From Paludibacterium sp. (GTDB lineage Bacteria > Pseudomonadota > Gammaproteobacteria > Burkholderiales > Chromobacteriaceae): 64,000 nucleotides of DNA. Each line of letters begins with the position of its first letter. Position 1 is the first letter of the stretch. The notes beneath the pieces were generated by a model that saw only the letters and a program-made list of their open reading frames with translations, was not told where the DNA came from and did not search any database. Below are positions 1 to 8,176 of the stretch, one piece after another. Made by a program: the position numbers and the translations under genes. Where the stretch lies: contig NZ_JAFAND010000045.1 of the NCBI RefSeq assembly GCF_019232825.1, positions 1 to 64,000 on the forward strand. Direction: 5' to 3'.

Positions 1-1
1 G

Positions 2-370
2 ATCGGTACCGCCGCCGCCGTGGTGTGCTACTACGCGGTGATGATGAAGAACCGCCTGGGCTGGGACGACGCGCTCGACGTCTGGGGCGTGCACGGTGTC
101 GGCGGTTTGCTCGGCACCATCCTGTTGGGCGTGTTCGCCGACAAGACCTGGAACGCCGCCGGCGCCAACGGCCTGTTGGCCGGCGACGCTTCGTTCCTGT
201 GGAAACAGATCGTGGCCGCCGTCGTTTCCGGCGTGTGGGCGTTCGTGTTCACCTACGGCATGCTGTGGGTGATCGACCGCTTCACCCCGGTCAAGGTCGA
301 TCCGCATACGCAGGAAACCGGCTTGGACGCCGCGTTGCATGGAGAAGAAGCCTATACGCAAGGGCTGTAA
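2..370 (+). CDS. amtB: Ammonium transporter AmtB, C-terminal part (5' truncated by window)
   Basis: This is the last 122 codons of an Amt/Mep/Rh-type ammonium channel of the inner membrane; the start lies before the window. The visible sequence has the AmtB C-terminal pattern: a segment with LGWDDALDV, then WGVHGVGGLLGTILLGVFA (a conserved transmembrane segment containing the pore-region histidine), a further hydrophobic helix, and a short cytoplasmic tail with DPHTQETGLDAALHGEEAY. In the family this tail docks the PII protein GlnK. Any glnK partner would lie upstream, outside the window. A strong hairpin follows 9 bases after the stop. The family call is confident; the exact paralogue is not. 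Confidence 0.88.
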   Translation: MGTAAAVVCYYAVMMKNRLGWDDALDVWGVHGVGGLLGTILLGVFADKTWNAAGANGLLAGDASFLWKQIVAAVVSGVWAFVFTYGMLWVIDRFTPVKVDPHTQETGLDAALHGEEAYTQGL

Positions 371-378
371 TCCCCTTC

Positions 379-420
379 ACGCAAGGAAAAGGCTACCTGT
401 CGGTAGTCTTTTTCTTGCGT
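379..420 (+). terminator. Rho-independent terminator after amtB
   Basis: A long imperfect inverted repeat runs from ACGCAAG at 379 to CTTGCGT at 420. Its inner arms are GAAAAGGCTACC and GGTAGTCTTTTTC around a TGTC loop, and the descending arm carries a T run. It lies directly after the amtB stop and before the small lipoprotein gene. Confidence 0.8.
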
Positions 421-441
421 AAACCGTGGCACAATAACGCC

Positions 442-732
442 ATGATCACGAAAACATTACCCCTGAAAACCTTGCTTGCGCTGCTGGCGATCGCCTTGCT
501 GCTCAGCGGCTGCGCCGACCACGTCACCTTCGCCCAAGCCGCGGCGCGCGCGCCGGTAGGCTTTCTGCACGGTATCTGGCACGGTATGATCCTGCCATTC
601 GCCTGGGCGGTCTCGCTGTTCGACCGCCATGTCGCCATTTACGCCATCTACAACAATGGCGCCTGGTACGACTTCGGCTATTTCATCGGCGCGGCCGGCG
701 TGTTCGGCGGTGGCGCGTCCAGCGTGTTCTAA
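442..732 (+). CDS. Small conserved membrane lipoprotein of unknown function
   Basis: This 96-residue protein starts with a type II signal peptide: MITKTLPLKTLLALLAIALL followed by LSGC, a good lipobox with Cys22 as the lipidated residue. The mature part has two short hydrophobic stretches (PVGFLHGIWHGMILPFAWAVSLF and FGYFIGAAGVFGGGA) around a conserved-looking VAIYAIYNNGAWYDFG. Small proteins with this 'LWHG...AIYA.NN..WY.FG' layout occur widely in bacteria, but I know of no assigned function. The ATG at 442 was chosen because it directly precedes the signal peptide; the same frame stays open upstream only as a shadow of amtB. It lies 21 bases before the MgtC-like gene and may be co-transcribed with it. 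Confidence 0.7.
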   Translation: MITKTLPLKTLLALLAIALLLSGCADHVTFAQAAARAPVGFLHGIWHGMILPFAWAVSLFDRHVAIYAIYNNGAWYDFGYFIGAAGVFGGGASSVF

Positions 733-753
733 CCCAAACCGGCAAGGGAAATC

Positions 754-1500
754 ATGGCGCTCCTACCTCCAGGCGAACTCTCGAGTTTTTGGTCAGACCC
801 GATCATCGCCACCAACGTGATCGTGGCGCTCAATCTGCTTGGCGCGCTGGCGCTGGGGGTCATCCTCGGCTACGAGCGCACCTACCATGGCCGCGCGGCC
901 GGCATGCGCACCTATGGCCTGGTGTGCATGGCCTCGACGGCGCTGACGGTGGTGACCGGTTATTCCGGCGACTGGTTCGGCGGTCATTTGCATGCCGGCA
1001 TGGGCGACCCGACACGGGTGATCCAGGGCATCGTCACCGGCATCGGTTTTCTCGGCGCTGGGGTGATCATGAAGGACGGCATGAGCATCCGCGGCCTGAC
1101 CTCCGCGGCATCGATCTGGATGTCCTCCGCGGTCGGCGTCCTGGTCGGCGTCGGCTTTTACGCCGCGGCGATTTTCCTTACATTGATCACGGTGGCGGCG
1201 ATGATCGTGATCTCCCGACTAGAAGCCTGGCTGCCGTCGCGTCAGGTGATTCACATGGTGCTGTGCTTCCGCCAAGGCTTCGTGCCGGATGAAACGGAAC
1301 TCAGGCGCGTGTCGCTCGAGCGCGGCTACGAGATCGACCCGGACAGCCTGACCATCATCTCCAAGGATGGCATCGCCGAATGGCATTTCATCGCCATCTC
1401 GGTGCGCCGCAATCAGGGAGAAACCGTCGCGCAGCTCGCGCAGGAATTGGCGGCCGTCGAGGGTGTAGTGAACTTCAGCATGACACGGGCGCGCAACTGA
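754..1500 (+). CDS. MgtC/SapB-family inner membrane protein
   Basis: This 248-residue protein matches the MgtC/SapB family. Residues about 15-150 form four or five transmembrane helices with the family signatures GVILGYERTYHGRAAGMRTY and RVIQGIVTGIGFLGAGVIMK. Residues about 165-248 form a soluble ACT-like C-terminal domain. MgtC proteins help survival under magnesium limitation, low pH or inside macrophages, in some cases by acting on the F-type ATP synthase. The short SapB-like members are poorly characterised, so the physiological role here is not claimed. The ATG at 754 follows GGCAAGGGAAATC, an acceptable ribosome-binding site. It lies just downstream of the small lipoprotein gene in the same direction. 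Confidence 0.85.
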   Translation: MALLPPGELSSFWSDPIIATNVIVALNLLGALALGVILGYERTYHGRAAGMRTYGLVCMASTALTVVTGYSGDWFGGHLHAGMGDPTRVIQGIVTGIGFLGAGVIMKDGMSIRGLTSAASIWMSSAVGVLVGVGFYAAAIFLTLITVAAMIVISRLEAWLPSRQVIHMVLCFRQGFVPDETELRRVSLERGYEIDPDSLTIISKDGIAEWHFIAISVRRNQGETVAQLAQELAAVEGVVNFSMTRARN

Positions 1501-1558
1501 CGCGAGAGAGTCCGTAGCCGCTATTCTAAAAAAAACAGAACACTGCAGGGGGAACATC

Positions 1559-2512
1559 ATGCCGACAGCTCAAGTCACGTCCGCGGTCAGCGAGATTCTG
1601 GTCGACTATCTCGACATTTGCCAGAACGGCATCACCATCATCAACGCCGACGATACCATCCTCTACCAAAACAAGGCGCAGGCCGAGATGCTTTCGCTGG
1701 ACAGCCAAGACATAATGGTCGGCCGCCATATCGATACCCTGTTCACCTGGCTCTACATCCGCAACCGCGGCATTCACGGCGTGCTCGATGCGCCGAATCT
1801 GGAAGCCTGGCTACACGAGGCGCATGAAAGAACCCGCTCCACCGCCACCGATATTTTCGAGCTGACGCTCCTCGATGGTCGCTGCCTGCTCGTCACCAAG
1901 CAGTCTACGGTGCAAGGCGGGGTGATGTTCATCTCTACCGATATTTCGGAGCAAAAGTGGCTGCAAGCGGAATTGGTACGACTACATGCAGAAGTGGAAC
2001 AGCTGGCGCTGATCGATGAACTGACAGGGGTCGCCAACCGCCGCCATCTCATGCAGCAGTTGCGGCACGAAGTCGCGCGCGTGCGCCGTTACCGGCAGCC
2101 GCTTTGCGTCGCCATGATCGATCTCGATCATTTCAAACGCATCAATGACCATTATGGCCATCCCGCGGGCGATGCCGTGCTGCGTCACTTTGCCAACGCC
2201 TTGACCGAACATATGCGCAATACCGATATGATCGGACGCGTCGGCGGCGAGGAGTTCGCGGTCGTCATGCCGGACACCACGCTAAGCGACGCCGTCGTAG
2301 TGCTGACCCGCATGAGCCGATTCATCGCGGCACAGCGCCTGGAGCAAGTGGCGCCCGGCTTGGGCTACACCTTCTCGGCCGGCGTCGTCGATGCGCCATC
2401 CAACGTCGATTGCGACGAAAACGGATTACTGTCCCAGGCCGATCAGGCGCTCTATCAGGCCAAAACCGCCGGGCGCAATCGGATTGTGCCGTTCGCGCCG
2501 AGCCGCCAATGA
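1559..2512 (+). CDS. Diguanylate cyclase with N-terminal PAS-like sensor
   Basis: This 317-residue soluble protein has a PAS-like domain at about residues 12-130 and a GGDEF domain at about 150-312. It should make cyclic di-GMP from two GTP. The active-site motif is GGEEF at residues 229-233, which is catalytically competent in this family. An inhibitory-site RxxD (RNTD) sits five residues upstream, so product feedback inhibition is expected. The segment LIDELTGVANRR is the typical start of the GGDEF fold. No transmembrane helix is visible, so the signal is probably cytoplasmic. The ATG at 1559 follows GCAGGGGGAACATC, a good ribosome-binding site. Together with the HD-GYP protein at 48.6 kb it suggests c-di-GMP control, possibly of the pga operon; that link is inference. 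Confidence 0.92.
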   Translation: MPTAQVTSAVSEILVDYLDICQNGITIINADDTILYQNKAQAEMLSLDSQDIMVGRHIDTLFTWLYIRNRGIHGVLDAPNLEAWLHEAHERTRSTATDIFELTLLDGRCLLVTKQSTVQGGVMFISTDISEQKWLQAELVRLHAEVEQLALIDELTGVANRRHLMQQLRHEVARVRRYRQPLCVAMIDLDHFKRINDHYGHPAGDAVLRHFANALTEHMRNTDMIGRVGGEEFAVVMPDTTLSDAVVVLTRMSRFIAAQRLEQVAPGLGYTFSAGVVDAPSNVDCDENGLLSQADQALYQAKTAGRNRIVPFAPSRQ

Positions 2513-2540
2513 GTGGCCCCGCCGCCGCAAAATAAAAAAT

Positions 2541-2559
2541 GCCCGGCCAACGGCCGGGC
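2541..2559 (-). terminator. Terminator of the tandem tetR genes (minus strand)
   Basis: GCCCGGCC-AA-CGGCCGGGC forms a tight GC-rich hairpin. On the minus strand it is followed by ATTTTTTATTTTG, a classic T tract, so it ends transcription arriving from the tetR pair at 2.7-3.9 kb. It may also stop the diguanylate cyclase transcript from the other side. Confidence 0.75.
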
Positions 2560-2637
2560 GAACTGGAGCTCGTAAGCAGTGAAATCTCACCGCTTGCTTC
2601 ATGTGGCCAACGGTGATCAACCACATATCCATACTGT

Positions 2638-2652
2638 ACCGTACATTACAGT
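2638..2652. promoter_or_regulatory. Weak match to the ACCGTAC-W-GTACGGT operator
   Basis: ACCGTACATTACAGT matches 13 of 15 positions of the operator found at the efflux promoter. It lies between the stop of the tetR at 2678 and its terminator, an odd place for an operator. It could be a decoy site, a leftover or chance. Confidence 0.35.
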
Positions 2653-2677
2653 TCAACACAAGCCGAACCTACGCCCC

Positions 2678-3319
2678 TTACGCTCGCGCCCCGGCCAAAA
2701 ACATGTCCCAGGCGTTATCGAAGAAAAAGCGCCGCTCCGTTTCCGTCCCCATGCAGGGGTGCCCCAGCAGCCTTTGCTGGAAAAACCAGCCCATGCTCAT
2801 GCCTGTCAAGGCGTTGACCATATCCTCCTCGGGAATGTCGTGGCGGATTAGCCCCGCCTCGCGGGCAGCATGCAGCAGAAAACGCATGACGTCCTCGATC
2901 GGCTGCATGGCGGCTTTTTTGACACGGACAACCAGATCGGGGAAACGGACCGCCTCGGCAATCAAAATGCGGAATAGCGCCACGGTTTCCGATCTTGCCG
3001 TCAACTGCAAAAGCGCCCAGCAGGCTTCATTCAATCCCACCAAGGGATTTTGCAGATCGGTTTTCCCTGTGACGGAAGTCTCCAACAATGAAGCGGCCAA
3101 ATCGCGGATGACCGCGACGAACAACTCCTCCTTGGACACATAACGGCGGTAGATCGTCTGTTTGCTGACGCCCGCCGTGGCGGTGATCTGCTCCATCGAC
3201 GTGGCCGCATAACCATGCTCGATAAATAGGCGTGTTGCCGTGCTCAGAATGCGCTGGCCGATCTCTTCGACCGCTTGCGCATCCGGCCGTCCCATACGCC
3301 TGGAAATAGACTGTGACAT
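2678..3319 (-). CDS. TetR/AcrR-family transcriptional regulator (second of a tandem pair)
   Basis: This is a 213-residue TetR regulator. Residues about 20-66 form the DNA-binding helix-turn-helix with TSMEQITATAGVSKQTIY, and the rest is a helical ligand-binding domain. It starts 6 bases after the stop of another tetR on the same strand, so the two form one operon that diverges from the efflux operon. The tandem neighbour shares the pattern GY..TSM.QIT...G.SK.T.Y...SKEELF, which fits an old duplication. The probable role is repression of the adjacent EmrAB-type pump, but which of the pair binds the operator cannot be told from sequence. The ligand is unknown. A terminator with T tract lies about 120 bases downstream. 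Confidence 0.88.
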   Translation of the reverse strand: MSQSISRRMGRPDAQAVEEIGQRILSTATRLFIEHGYAATSMEQITATAGVSKQTIYRRYVSKEELFVAVIRDLAASLLETSVTGKTDLQNPLVGLNEACWALLQLTARSETVALFRILIAEAVRFPDLVVRVKKAAMQPIEDVMRFLLHAAREAGLIRHDIPEEDMVNALTGMSMGWFFQQRLLGHPCMGTETERRFFFDNAWDMFLAGARA

Positions 3320-3325
3320 AAGAGG

Positions 3326-3949
3326 CTATTCTCGCTGCTTCAAGCCATCGTCAAGTGCGTAGGCTCTCAAAAAAGCATCCACCGCGCGTTTCGCGGAGGC
3401 ATTCTTCTCCGCCTCGTCCGGCCACGGCTCCAGCGCTTGCAGCAGCATCGGTTCGAGGATCTCCGACTCCAATAAGCCACGCAAATGGTTAGCGGCCAGC
3501 ATGGCGTCGCCGCGCCTAAGCTTGCCGCTTGCCATGCAGGCATCCAGAAAAACCGCCACGTGATTGGCAATGGTGCGGATCTTGTCGAAAAACAATTTGC
3601 CGACGCCCAAGCGCGAAGCTTCGGCCACCATTTGCCGTCTCACCGCGATCATGTCGCTGGAGCAAACGAACTGCAGGAAGTTTTCTCCAAAGCGCTGCAA
3701 CACGGAAACCATATCCGCCGAGTCGGTCGACAAGCTGGCGAGCGCGCCGGCCACATGCTTGTCGATCGCGGCGGTCATGCAGGCAACGAACAGTTCTTCC
3801 TTCGACGCGAAGTGGTGATACAGCGTCGCCTTGGAGCCGCCGACCTGGGAGGTGATTTCGGACATCGACGTATTGTCGTATCCCAGCTCCAGGAACAGAC
3901 GGTAAGCCGTGTCCAGAATCGCCTGCCGCTTTGCATTTCCTTTCATCAT
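3326..3949 (-). CDS. TetR/AcrR-family transcriptional regulator, divergent from efflux operon
   Basis: This is a 207-residue TetR regulator. I start it at the ATG at 3949 because AAGGAGGG sits 7 bases upstream; the frame is open further upstream, but that part overlaps the operator region and has no ribosome-binding site. Residues about 8-55 form the helix-turn-helix (TSMSEITSQVGGSKATLYHH, then ASKEELF), followed by a helical ligand-binding domain. An imperfect copy of the efflux operator lies 36 bases upstream (3985-4001), and a perfect copy overlaps the efflux promoter. Autoregulation and repression of the pump are therefore the simplest reading. The gene is followed after 6 bases by a second tetR. 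Confidence 0.88.
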   Translation of the reverse strand: MMKGNAKRQAILDTAYRLFLELGYDNTSMSEITSQVGGSKATLYHHFASKEELFVACMTAAIDKHVAGALASLSTDSADMVSVLQRFGENFLQFVCSSDMIAVRRQMVAEASRLGVGKLFFDKIRTIANHVAVFLDACMASGKLRRGDAMLAANHLRGLLESEILEPMLLQALEPWPDEAEKNASAKRAVDAFLRAYALDDGLKQRE

Positions 3950-3984
3950 CGCCTGCCCTCCTTTTTTGTGAGTAAAAAACATCA

Positions 3985-4001
3985 AACTGTACAGTACGGT
4001 A
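3985..4001. promoter_or_regulatory. Operator copy upstream of tandem tetR genes
   Basis: AACTGTAC-A-GTACGGTA matches 15 of 17 positions of the perfect operator at 4040-4056. Its place just upstream of the tetR start at 3949 suggests autoregulation. Confidence 0.6.
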
Positions 4002-4011
4002 CTATTTTCTC

Positions 4012-4056
4012 TTGACAAGGCATGGAAGTCAATATTATAAACCGTACTGTACGGTT
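4012..4056 (+). promoter_or_regulatory. Promoter and operator of the efflux operon
   Basis: TTGACA at 4012-4017 and TTATAA at 4035-4040 are 17 bases apart, giving a near-ideal sigma70 promoter. AACCGTAC-T-GTACGGTT at 4040-4056 is a perfect palindrome with 8-base arms that begins at the -10 element and covers the expected start site. This is the layout of a TetR-type repressor site. The downstream gene starts at 4075. Confidence 0.78.
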
Positions 4057-4074
4057 CACTTAGGAAAGAAGACC

Positions 4075-5544
4075 ATGGGAACAACACTTTCATTTGATCC
4101 CCGCCGCCAGCGGCTCCTCGCCGCTTTATTGGTGACGGGCCTGTTCGGGCTCGGCGGCTGCGCCCAAATTCCCAATATGGGCACGTTGCCGACCGTCAAA
4201 CCGGTCGAACAGCTCGGCAGCGCGCAATCGCTCGCCGCTCCCGCGGCCATGTGGCCTGGCGATGGCTGGTGGCACACCTACCGGGATGCGCAACTGAATC
4301 AGCTCATCGATGAATCGCTCAACGATTCGCCTACGTTGCGCATGGCGCAAGCCCGCCTCCATATGGCCACCGCCATGGTGCAGCATGCCAACGCCACGAG
4401 CATGCCCGAGGTATCGGGCAACGTGGGGCTGGATGGCGCCAAGCAAAGCTACAACTATCTGATGCCGCGCGAAGCCTTGCCGCAGGGTTGGCACGACTAT
4501 GGTCTGGCCTCGCTGAACATGTCCTGGGAGTTGGATTTCTGGGGCAAAAACCACGCTGCGTTGGCCGCGGCGCTCTCGGAGCAAGAGGCGGATCAGGCCG
4601 AAATCGCGCAAACGCGTTTGTTGCTGTCGACCTCCATCGCCACGGCCTATGCCGAGTTGGCCCATCTGTATAGCGTCCGCGATGCCGATGCCGAAGCGCT
4701 GACGCTGCGGACCCGCACAGTCACTTTATTCCGGCAACGTTACCGCTCCGAGCTGGAAACGCTGGCCAGCGTTCGGCAAGTCGAGGCACGGCAAGCCGAG
4801 GCGGAAGCCAACCTGCACGTGACCGACGAACGCATCGCCCTGCAGAAGAACGCCATTGCGGCGCTGATGGGCGCAGGCCCGGACCGCGCGCTCGCCATCG
4901 CCCGGCCGACCGCGCATATCGCCGTCTCCACCGGCCTGCCGTCCAACCTGGCATTGGACCTGCTCGGCCGCCGTCCCGACGTGGTGGCGGCACGCCTGCG
5001 CACTGAAGCCGCGGCAAAGCGCATCGATCAAGCCAAAGCCGGCTTCTATCCCAGCGTCAATCTGGTGGGTCTGCTCGGCGTGCAGTCGCTCGGCATCAAC
5101 AACCTGAGTAAATCGGGCTCCGACATCGGCGACGCCGGCGTCGCCATCTCGCTGCCCATCTTCAACACCCAACACCTGCAGGGGCAGTTGCGCGGCGCGC
5201 ACGCCGAATACGAGATGGCCGTCGCCAACTATGACGCCACGCTGACCAACGCGCTGCATGAGGTCGCCGACAGCGCGACCAGCAGAAAGGCGCTCGGCGC
5301 GGAACTCGCCTCGACCCGCGCGGCGGTCGCGGCGGCGCAGTCGGCCTACGACATCGTCAACCAGCGCTATCAAGGCGAGCTGGCCACCTACCTTGACGTG
5401 CTGATAGCGGAAGACGCGCTGGTTTCCGCCAAACGCAGCCAGGCCGACGTGGAAGCCCGTGCGCTGACGCTCGACATCGCGCTGGTGCGCGCCCTCGGGG
5501 GCGGCTTTCAAAGCGGCAAGATCGTGAACAGCGCTGCCAAGTAA
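4075..5544 (+). CDS. Outer-membrane efflux lipoprotein, NodT/OprM family
   Basis: This 489-residue TolC-like outer-membrane channel belongs to the NodT/OprM lipoprotein group. The N terminus is a type II signal peptide ending in GLFGLGGC, so the mature protein is lipidated at that cysteine. Two outer-membrane efflux protein repeats follow, with long helical segments (such as ARLHMATAMVQHANAT) and the conserved FWGK near residue 155 and LGRRPDVVAARLR near residue 300. The ATG at 4075 was chosen because AGGAAAG precedes it and the operator and -10 element lie just upstream. It is the first gene of a three-gene operon with an EmrA-like adaptor (31-base gap) and an EmrB-like pump, forming a full tripartite exporter. 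Substrates are probably hydrophobic toxic compounds. Confidence 0.9.
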   Translation: MGTTLSFDPRRQRLLAALLVTGLFGLGGCAQIPNMGTLPTVKPVEQLGSAQSLAAPAAMWPGDGWWHTYRDAQLNQLIDESLNDSPTLRMAQARLHMATAMVQHANATSMPEVSGNVGLDGAKQSYNYLMPREALPQGWHDYGLASLNMSWELDFWGKNHAALAAALSEQEADQAEIAQTRLLLSTSIATAYAELAHLYSVRDADAEALTLRTRTVTLFRQRYRSELETLASVRQVEARQAEAEANLHVTDERIALQKNAIAALMGAGPDRALAIARPTAHIAVSTGLPSNLALDLLGRRPDVVAARLRTEAAAKRIDQAKAGFYPSVNLVGLLGVQSLGINNLSKSGSDIGDAGVAISLPIFNTQHLQGQLRGAHAEYEMAVANYDATLTNALHEVADSATSRKALGAELASTRAAVAAAQSAYDIVNQRYQGELATYLDVLIAEDALVSAKRSQADVEARALTLDIALVRALGGGFQSGKIVNSAAK

Positions 5545-5575
5545 TCACCATTACGTATTTTTAGGAGAAAATGAA

Positions 5576-6532
5576 ATGAGCCAGTCCATTCAAGCGCCGG
5601 CGGCGAACAAAGCGGAACTTAGCCTCAAGCGGAAAAAACTCTTCGTATTGCTCACGCTCGCCGTCGCGGCGGCAGGCGGCGGCTATGGCGCATACTGGAA
5701 GCTGGTCGCTTCCCACTTCGTCTCGACCGACAATGCCTACACCAATGCCGAAGTGGCGCAAGTCACCTCGCAAGTCGACGGCCAAGTCGCCGATGTCAAA
5801 GTCGTCAACAGCCAGAAAGTCAAGCGCGGCGACGTGCTTATCGCGTTGGACAACACCGACGCCACGCTGAATATGCGCCAGGCCCAAGCCGATCTGGCTC
5901 GCGCCCAAGCGCAGAAAATCGCCGCGGAATCCGACCTCGAACGCGCCAACATCGACCTTAGCCGCCGCCAAGCGCTGGCCGGCACCGGCGCGGTATCCGG
6001 CGACGAAATCACCCATACCAAGGATGCGGAGAACAACGCGCATGCCGCTTTGGACGCGGCCAACGCCAGCATCGCCCAAGCACAGGCGCGGCTGGAGCGG
6101 ACCAAGGTGGACCTGGCGCGCACGATCATCCGCGCGCCCGTGGACGGCGTGGTCGCCCGCCGGGAGGTTCAGCTCGGACAACGCGTTCAGCCGTCTGTGC
6201 CGCTCTTGTCGGTCGTACCGGTACAAAACATGTACGTCAACGCCAACTTCAAGGAAGTGCAGCTGGAAGGCGTTCGTCCGGGGCAAAAGGCAACGATGAC
6301 TTCCGACCTCTACGGCAGCGACATCGTCTACCACGGCGTCGTGGAAGGCTTCGACGGCGGCACGGGTTCGGCGTTCTCCATCATCCCGGCACAGAACGCG
6401 ACCGGCAACTGGATCAAAGTGGTACAGCGTCTGCCGGTGCGTATCCGTCTCGACCCGGCTGAGCTCGCGGCACACCCGCTGCGCGTGGGGCTGTCGATGA
6501 ACACGACGATCGATCTGCAGAACAAGCCCTAA
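5576..6532 (+). CDS. emrA: EmrA/HlyD-family membrane fusion protein
   Basis: This 318-residue periplasmic adaptor has a short cytoplasmic start, one transmembrane helix (residues about 22-40, LFVLLTLAVAAAGGGYGAYW) and a lipoyl/barrel-sandwich domain with the signature VSTDNAYTNAEVAQVTSQVDGQVADV, quoted here as its first part, STDNAYTNAEVAQV. Then come a coiled-coil hairpin rich in Ala and Gln and a beta-barrel with TIIRAPVDGVVARREVQLGQ. It links the inner-membrane DHA2 pump encoded next to the OprM-like channel encoded before it. The ATG at 5576 has TAGGAGAAAATGAA upstream, a strong ribosome-binding site. E. coli EmrA is about 390 residues, so this is a compact member. Confidence 0.9.
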   Translation: MSQSIQAPAANKAELSLKRKKLFVLLTLAVAAAGGGYGAYWKLVASHFVSTDNAYTNAEVAQVTSQVDGQVADVKVVNSQKVKRGDVLIALDNTDATLNMRQAQADLARAQAQKIAAESDLERANIDLSRRQALAGTGAVSGDEITHTKDAENNAHAALDAANASIAQAQARLERTKVDLARTIIRAPVDGVVARREVQLGQRVQPSVPLLSVVPVQNMYVNANFKEVQLEGVRPGQKATMTSDLYGSDIVYHGVVEGFDGGTGSAFSIIPAQNATGNWIKVVQRLPVRIRLDPAELAAHPLRVGLSMNTTIDLQNKP

Positions 6533-6546
6533 GCGGGAGAAAAGAC

Positions 6547-8103
6547 ATGGAACACACCCTGTCACACGAGTCTGCGCCAGCCAGCGAGCCGGCCTCCCTC
6601 AGCGGCGCGCTGCTGTGGGTGGCGGGTATCGTGCTGGCCATGGCGAACTTCGTCGCCGTCCTCAACATGACCATCGCCAACGTGACCGTGCCCAACATGG
6701 CCGGCGCGCTTGGCGCGGGGTCGAGCCAGGGGACGTGGATCATCACTTCGTACGCGGTCGCGGAAGCGATCACCGTACCGCTGACGGGCTGGCTGTCGGC
6801 CCGCTTCGGCGCCGTCAAGCTGTTCACCGTGGCGGTGGCGATGTTCGGCGTCTTCTCGCTGTTGTGCGGCATGTCCACCTCGCTGGGTATGCTGTTGCTG
6901 ATGCGGGTATTGCAAGGCATGGCCGGCGGCCCGCTGATGGCGCTGTCGCAAACCCTGTTGCTGCGCATCTTCCCCAAAGAGCAGTCGATGCAGGCCATGG
7001 GCCTGTGGGCGATGACCACCCTGTTGGCGCCGGTGGTCGGGCCGGTGCTGGGCGGCTGGTTGTGCGACAACTACAACTGGTCGTGGGTCTTCTTGATCAA
7101 TGTGCCGATGGCGCTTGCCTTCGCCGTGATCGCCTGGAGCCTGCTCAAGCGCTACGTCGATCCGATCATCAACAACCCGATCGACCGCATCGGCATGCTG
7201 CTGCTGGTGGTGTGGGTCGCCTCGCTGCAGATCATGCTCGACGAGGGCAAGGACCTGGACTGGTTCGCCTCCGATGAAATCCGCATCTTGGCGGTCATCG
7301 CGGCGATCGGGTTCTGCGCCTTCCTGATTTGGGAGCTGACCGAAGAACACCCGATCGTCAACCTGAGGGTCTTCCGACATCGCGGCTTCTCCTCCTGCAT
7401 GATCGTGTTGGCACTGGCGTTCGGCGCCTTCTTCGGGCTGAACGTACTGACGCCGCAATGGCTGGAATACAACATGGGCTACAACACCACCTGGGCAGGT
7501 CTGGTGGTGGCGTGGGGCGGCCTGCTGTCGGTGGTGTTCTCGCCGATCGCCGCCAACATGGCCAACCGCGTCGATCCGCGCAAGCTGATCTTCATCGGCA
7601 CGCTGTGGCTCGCGATCAACACGTTCTGGCGTTCCGTGGCGACCTCGGACATGAGCTACTTCACCATCTGCGTGCCGTTGTTCTTCATGGGCGTGGGCAT
7701 GCCGATGTATTACGTGCCGTTGACCGGTTTGGCGATGGGCTCGGTGGAGGAGGAAGAGACGGCGTCGGCCGCCGGTCTGATGAACTTCGTGCGCACCATT
7801 TCCGGCGCCATCGCCACGTCGTTGGTTACCACGGCCTGGCAGGACCGCAGCTATATCGCCCATGCCGAGTTGTCCAACGTGCTCGACCCCACCGGTCAGG
7901 CCGCCCAGCTTCTGCACAATGGCGGACGGTATGCGCAGATGGCCCGCGAGATGATCAACATGATGGTGAACGGCCAGAGCCTGCTGTTGGCAACCAACGG
8001 GCTCATGGTGACGATTGGGGGTGTATTCCTGATCGCCACCGCGGCCATCCTGTTGGCACCCAAGCCATCGCGCGTTGTCGATCCGAACTCGGTCGGACAT
8101 TGA
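6547..8103 (+). CDS. emrB: EmrB-type DHA2-family MFS multidrug transporter
   Basis: This 518-residue pump has the 14-helix DHA2 layout of proton-driven drug exporters. Visible family marks are NMTIANVTVPNMAGALGA in helix 1, the loop GWLSARFGAVKLF (motif A), and helix 5 with PVVGPVLGGWLCDNYNWSWV (motif C of antiporters). It starts 14 bases after the emrA stop with GGGAGAAAAGAC as ribosome-binding site. With the adaptor and outer-membrane lipoprotein it should expel substrates directly to the outside. Substrate range cannot be read from sequence; uncouplers, phenolics and hydrophobic drugs are typical for the family. A strong terminator follows at 8115. Confidence 0.92.
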   Translation: MEHTLSHESAPASEPASLSGALLWVAGIVLAMANFVAVLNMTIANVTVPNMAGALGAGSSQGTWIITSYAVAEAITVPLTGWLSARFGAVKLFTVAVAMFGVFSLLCGMSTSLGMLLLMRVLQGMAGGPLMALSQTLLLRIFPKEQSMQAMGLWAMTTLLAPVVGPVLGGWLCDNYNWSWVFLINVPMALAFAVIAWSLLKRYVDPIINNPIDRIGMLLLVVWVASLQIMLDEGKDLDWFASDEIRILAVIAAIGFCAFLIWELTEEHPIVNLRVFRHRGFSSCMIVLALAFGAFFGLNVLTPQWLEYNMGYNTTWAGLVVAWGGLLSVVFSPIAANMANRVDPRKLIFIGTLWLAINTFWRSVATSDMSYFTICVPLFFMGVGMPMYYVPLTGLAMGSVEEEETASAAGLMNFVRTISGAIATSLVTTAWQDRSYIAHAELSNVLDPTGQAAQLLHNGGRYAQMAREMINMMVNGQSLLLATNGLMVTIGGVFLIATAAILLAPKPSRVVDPNSVGH

Positions 8104-8114
8104 TCCCTGCTAAG

Positions 8115-8143
8115 CGGAGCGGGCGGCAGCGTCCGCTCCGTTT
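8115..8143 (+). terminator. Rho-independent terminator of the efflux operon
   Basis: CGGAGCGGGCG and CGTCCGCTCCG form an 11-base stem (one G-T pair) around a GCAG loop, followed by TTT. It lies 11 bases after the emrB stop, separating it from the third tetR. Confidence 0.8.
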
Positions 8144-8176
8144 CGGCGACGATGCCGTGAGTCCATAACGAGCAGA

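Noticed and set aside
6562..8100. Long minus-strand frame of 512 codons antisense to emrB
   Set aside because: Mirror frame of a high-GC gene; its translation is rich in His, Arg and Gln with no domain, and emrB is a clear family member.
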